This document shows positions 61,769 through 64,000 of a DNA stretch of 64,000 nt, in pieces. This DNA is from a bacterium (GTDB lineage Bacteria > Bacillota > Bacilli > Lactobacillales > Streptococcaceae): assembly GCA_905221435.1 (NCBI GenBank), contig CAJNDD010000002.1, forward strand, positions 1 to 64,000, read 5' to 3'. The notes below the pieces were generated by a model. It was not told where the DNA came from. It saw only the letters and a list, made by a program, of their open reading frames with translations, and ran no database searches. The position numbers and the translations under genes were made by a program. Position 1 is the first letter of the stretch; every line of letters starts with the position of its first letter.

Positions 61769-62821
61769 TTATATCATTTTTTGTAGTGCAGTATGTAGAT
61801 AAAATCCTTTTCTGATTTTATTACCTAAAGACTTTACATTGTTGACTAAGTTTTGATATTCTTCTGAAGATAATTTTTTCAATTCTTCTTCCAAGTTATT
61901 TAAACTCTCAACAGTTATTCCACATTTTTTTTCTAAAACAAAATTAGCTAATGCAGATTGCTTCCATACAATAATAGGAAAACCAGATGCTAAGTATAGA
62001 GAAGCTTTATGCGAGTTGTTGTAACGGAGATATTCTCCAAAAGTTCCACTGCATGTTTCAACACTATCTCCGTCCCAAACAAGCCCAAAACCTCCTACAA
62101 GCGCAGCAGGCAATTCATCGGGGAGAAAAGAACCAAGATACTCTTGATTCGGTAATTTTCTTGTTTGGTCAAAACCAACACCATATAGGTTGTATGCTGG
62201 AGAAGGTGGTAATTTATAAAGATAGCCCGCTTTCTCTTCGGCTAGATTTCCAGCTACTATGATTGGAGCATCCTTCGAGAATTCTTCTTTTTCCTGAAAG
62301 TTGGGAATTAGGTAATCAAAAATATCTAGACTAATCAATTTTTGTCCTGAAATTCCCTTATTAACTAGAACAGATTTCATAATCGGATTATGAGTAATGA
62401 TACCATCAGCAACTTTCAAAAGACTTGATTCTTGAACATGGACACGAATCTTATGCTTCAAAGGTACCGACTCTAAATTAGCATAACGTAAAATCTCCAA
62501 ATCATGAATAATAAAATAGACCTTGACTCCTCTACCTTGGAGTTTTCTCACCAAATGAGTAGTAAAGAAACTATGATGGAGCATAGGAAATTGAATCAAT
62601 AGTTGATCTCCTAATTTCAACTGAGAAAAAGCTTGAGACAGTGCTTTAGCTTTATGTTGTTGGGCTCTAACCGTGCTCATTTTATACCAATCCTCAACTA
62701 TCATCAACAAGGGCACAAACCCTTCTTTTTTGATAATTTCTTCAACGTCATTTCTTGCTTTGTTACCAGCATTCTTAATGTTTTTATCTTGTAAAAATTC
62801 TTCTTTTAAATAATATTTCAT
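61769..62821 (-). CDS. Galactofuranosyltransferase-like glycosyltransferase
   Basis: 350 aa GT-B-like enzyme with the pattern of the beta-1,6-galactofuranosyltransferase/Gtf3 family (MKYYLKEEFLQDKNIKNAG, FIIHDLEILRY, GNLAEEKAGYLYKLP, YNLYGVGF, GLVWDGDSVETCSG, KASLYLASGFPIIVWKQSALA). Together with the neighbouring UDP-Galp mutase, UDP-Galf is the likely donor. Sits 10 bases after the Stealth gene, and is the last gene of the polysaccharide operon. A wefE-like role is possible (inference). Confidence 0.82.
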   Translation of the reverse strand: MKYYLKEEFLQDKNIKNAGNKARNDVEEIIKKEGFVPLLMIVEDWYKMSTVRAQQHKAKALSQAFSQLKLGDQLLIQFPMLHHSFFTTHLVRKLQGRGVKVYFIIHDLEILRYANLESVPLKHKIRVHVQESSLLKVADGIITHNPIMKSVLVNKGISGQKLISLDIFDYLIPNFQEKEEFSKDAPIIVAGNLAEEKAGYLYKLPPSPAYNLYGVGFDQTRKLPNQEYLGSFLPDELPAALVGGFGLVWDGDSVETCSGTFGEYLRYNNSHKASLYLASGFPIIVWKQSALANFVLEKKCGITVESLNNLEEELKKLSSEEYQNLVNNVKSLGNKIRKGFYLHTALQKMI

Positions 62822-62831
62822 TTCTTATTTC

Positions 62832-63821
62832 TCATAGTTCGAAAGCAGACTTTTCAGGATAACGGTCAACTAACATTTGTTTAAAACGAAGAATATTTTC
62901 TTCCCTAAACTCAACATTATCATTAACACAAATAAGTTTTTTATGTTTATCCTTGAAAATGCCGTCTAGCTGATCAAGTCGATTCAAATCAATGGACTTT
63001 CCTATATTATGTTTGATAGGATAAAATTGATTACTTTCAATCTGCCAATTTTGACAAATATACTGATTTACATCAACTTTATAATCTCTAAATTGATTTC
63101 TTGATGTTCTATCTAAAGTCTCAAATTCGATTTTCCATAAATACGCAAGAGTGCTCTTCTTCATCGGAACAGGTAAATGTAAGTTGACATAGCCTGTCGG
63201 CCCCCAAGGTAAGAGGAGTAAATTTTTAAACATACGTACGCCATAGCGGTAATTAAAAAATTTGAAGGGTGATGATTTCATAGCCACTTTATTAGGAAAA
63301 TGACGATAAATCAACTCGATATTGTTGAGATAAGTCTTTGTTATAGGAGACCATGGCACTATTGCATCATAAACAGCGAATAACTTGGGCTGATTATGTT
63401 TAAAAAAGTCCGAAGGACTGCAATCCCTTATCATATACATATCATCATTAAAATAGAGAAAATTCTCAGACAACTCAGCAATGCGATGAAGATTCAATTC
63501 AATTGCTGCTGAGTTAAAGGTTGGAAGGTAGTCCCGTGGCATAAATTCTTTGTGAGTAACCAACTTCAGTTTGGGATGATTCAAGTTCACCCAGTCTGGC
63601 TTTTGCCCATTGGTGATTAGAAAAATCTGATTGATCCAAGGAGCATGGTTTTCAATCATACGAAACCAATAGTTCAAAGTACCATAATCACGGTATCGCA
63701 TATCTCCATCACTATAATGATCAGAGGCATCAATTTTTCCTGTTATCGTTTGTTTATCAAGGATAAATTTAGGATCACTACCATCTACCCATAAAACAAC
63801 AGCATCAATTTTATCCTTCAT
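62832..63821 (-). CDS. Stealth-family hexose-1-phosphate transferase
   Basis: 329 aa. Stealth domains in order: CR1 IDAVVLWVDGSDPKF at the N-terminus, CR2 with DMRYRDYGTLNYWFRMIE and FLITNGQKPDWVN then FLYFNDDMYM, CR3 and CR4 around MKSSPFKFFNYRYG and the middle. Family members make sugar-1-phosphate linkages in capsules and streptococcal receptor polysaccharides. Overlaps glf by 11 bases. Sugar not determinable. Confidence 0.9.
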   Translation of the reverse strand: MKDKIDAVVLWVDGSDPKFILDKQTITGKIDASDHYSDGDMRYRDYGTLNYWFRMIENHAPWINQIFLITNGQKPDWVNLNHPKLKLVTHKEFMPRDYLPTFNSAAIELNLHRIAELSENFLYFNDDMYMIRDCSPSDFFKHNQPKLFAVYDAIVPWSPITKTYLNNIELIYRHFPNKVAMKSSPFKFFNYRYGVRMFKNLLLLPWGPTGYVNLHLPVPMKKSTLAYLWKIEFETLDRTSRNQFRDYKVDVNQYICQNWQIESNQFYPIKHNIGKSIDLNRLDQLDGIFKDKHKKLICVNDNVEFREENILRFKQMLVDRYPEKSAFEL

Positions 63822-64000
63822 TTTCTGATCTAAACTCTTTCTCTACGACCTCTAGCGCCCGTTCAATCACCACATGCATATCATAATATTTATAGTCTGC
63901 TAAACGCCCACAGAAGATAACTTTATCATTCTTTGAAGCTTCCTCTTGGTACTTAGCAAACATAGCATTATTTTTCTCATCGTTGATCGGATAGTAGGGC
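63811..64000 (-). CDS. glf: UDP-galactopyranose mutase, C-terminal end (cut by window edge)
   Basis: The last 62 codons of a gene continuing past 64000. Residues read PYYPINDEKNNAMFAKYQEE, then KVIFCGRLADYKYYDMHVVI, the conserved C-terminal GRL-x-Y-x-Y-x-DM signature of UDP-galactopyranose mutase, which makes UDP-Galf. Stop TAA at 63811-63813, overlapping the Stealth start. It supports a Galf-containing surface polysaccharide. Confidence 0.88.
   Translation of the reverse strand, partial: PYYPINDEKNNAMFAKYQEEASKNDKVIFCGRLADYKYYDMHVVIERALEVVEKEFRSENEG

Overview
The window looks like a chromosomal segment of a mitis-group Streptococcus (S. oralis / S. mitis type). The reasons are the gene order prfC / gatCAB / efp-asp23-nusB / fab cluster / serS / mutS2 / rnhC-lepB-recD2 / tig / liaFSR / mevalonate operon / choline-binding protein / ritR-gnd / mapZ / rnpB-gpsB / recU-pbp1a, which follows my memory of the pneumococcal chromosome, together with a choline-binding surface protein, FabK instead of FabI, an orphan RitR regulator and low GC. 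Species assignment is inference. I ran no database search.

Layout. 1-3232 (-): N-terminal 1077 codons of a giant serine-rich repeat adhesin (SRRP), running off the left edge inside its repeat domain. 3233-3965: promoter, a duplicated hairpin-containing intergenic element and terminators. 3966-6346 (-): prfC and a YwaF-like membrane protein. 6464-9726 (+): gatCAB. 9784-12369 (+): three genes that I do not expect here in S. pneumoniae, a small membrane protein, a Tim44-like/zinc-ribbon membrane protein and an SPFH protein. 12388-13837 (+): efp, asp23, nusB. 13886-14587 (-): CPBP protease. 14735-25298 (-): complete type II fatty-acid synthesis locus fabM / fabT-fabH-acpP-fabK-fabD-fabG-fabF-accB-fabZ-accC-accD-accA with two visible FabT operators. 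25449-28733 (+): aspartokinase, DUF956 protein and T-box controlled serS. 28757-32053 (-): TDT transporter, AhpD-like protein and a glycine-riboswitch controlled AgcS symporter. 32184-33930 (-): a GT8-type glycosyltransferase preceded by the decayed remains of a paralogue. 33990-37320 (-): mutS2, cvpA, zapA. 37345-41375 (+): rnhC, lepB, recD2. 41423-45791 (-): tig, alkD-like gene and the liaF-liaS-liaR operon. 45909-49701 (-): mevalonate pathway operon. 49821-55860 (-): choline-binding protein, ritR, gnd, mapZ and an rRNA methyltransferase. 55930-57270 (-): rnpB, gpsB, ypsA-like gene. 57295-60082 (+): recU-pbp1a. 60091-61622: a decayed ISL3-family (IS1167-like) element with two odd internal hairpins and a perfect 27-bp-arm palindrome at its right edge. 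61769-64000 (-): 3' end of a surface polysaccharide cluster (galactofuranosyltransferase-like, Stealth phosphotransferase, UDP-galactopyranose mutase).

How the parts fit. Most of the window is core: translation quality and tRNA amidation, membrane lipid and isoprenoid synthesis, division-site proteins (MapZ, GpsB, ZapA, PBP1a) and envelope stress (LiaFSR). The accessory content is surface-directed: SRRP adhesin, choline-binding protein, Galf-containing polysaccharide, and an orphan glycosyltransferase of the type found in SRRP loci. The most interesting loci for follow-up are the Tim44/zinc-ribbon plus SPFH module, the two-domain GT8 gene with its eroded partner, and the hairpin insertions in the IS remnant.
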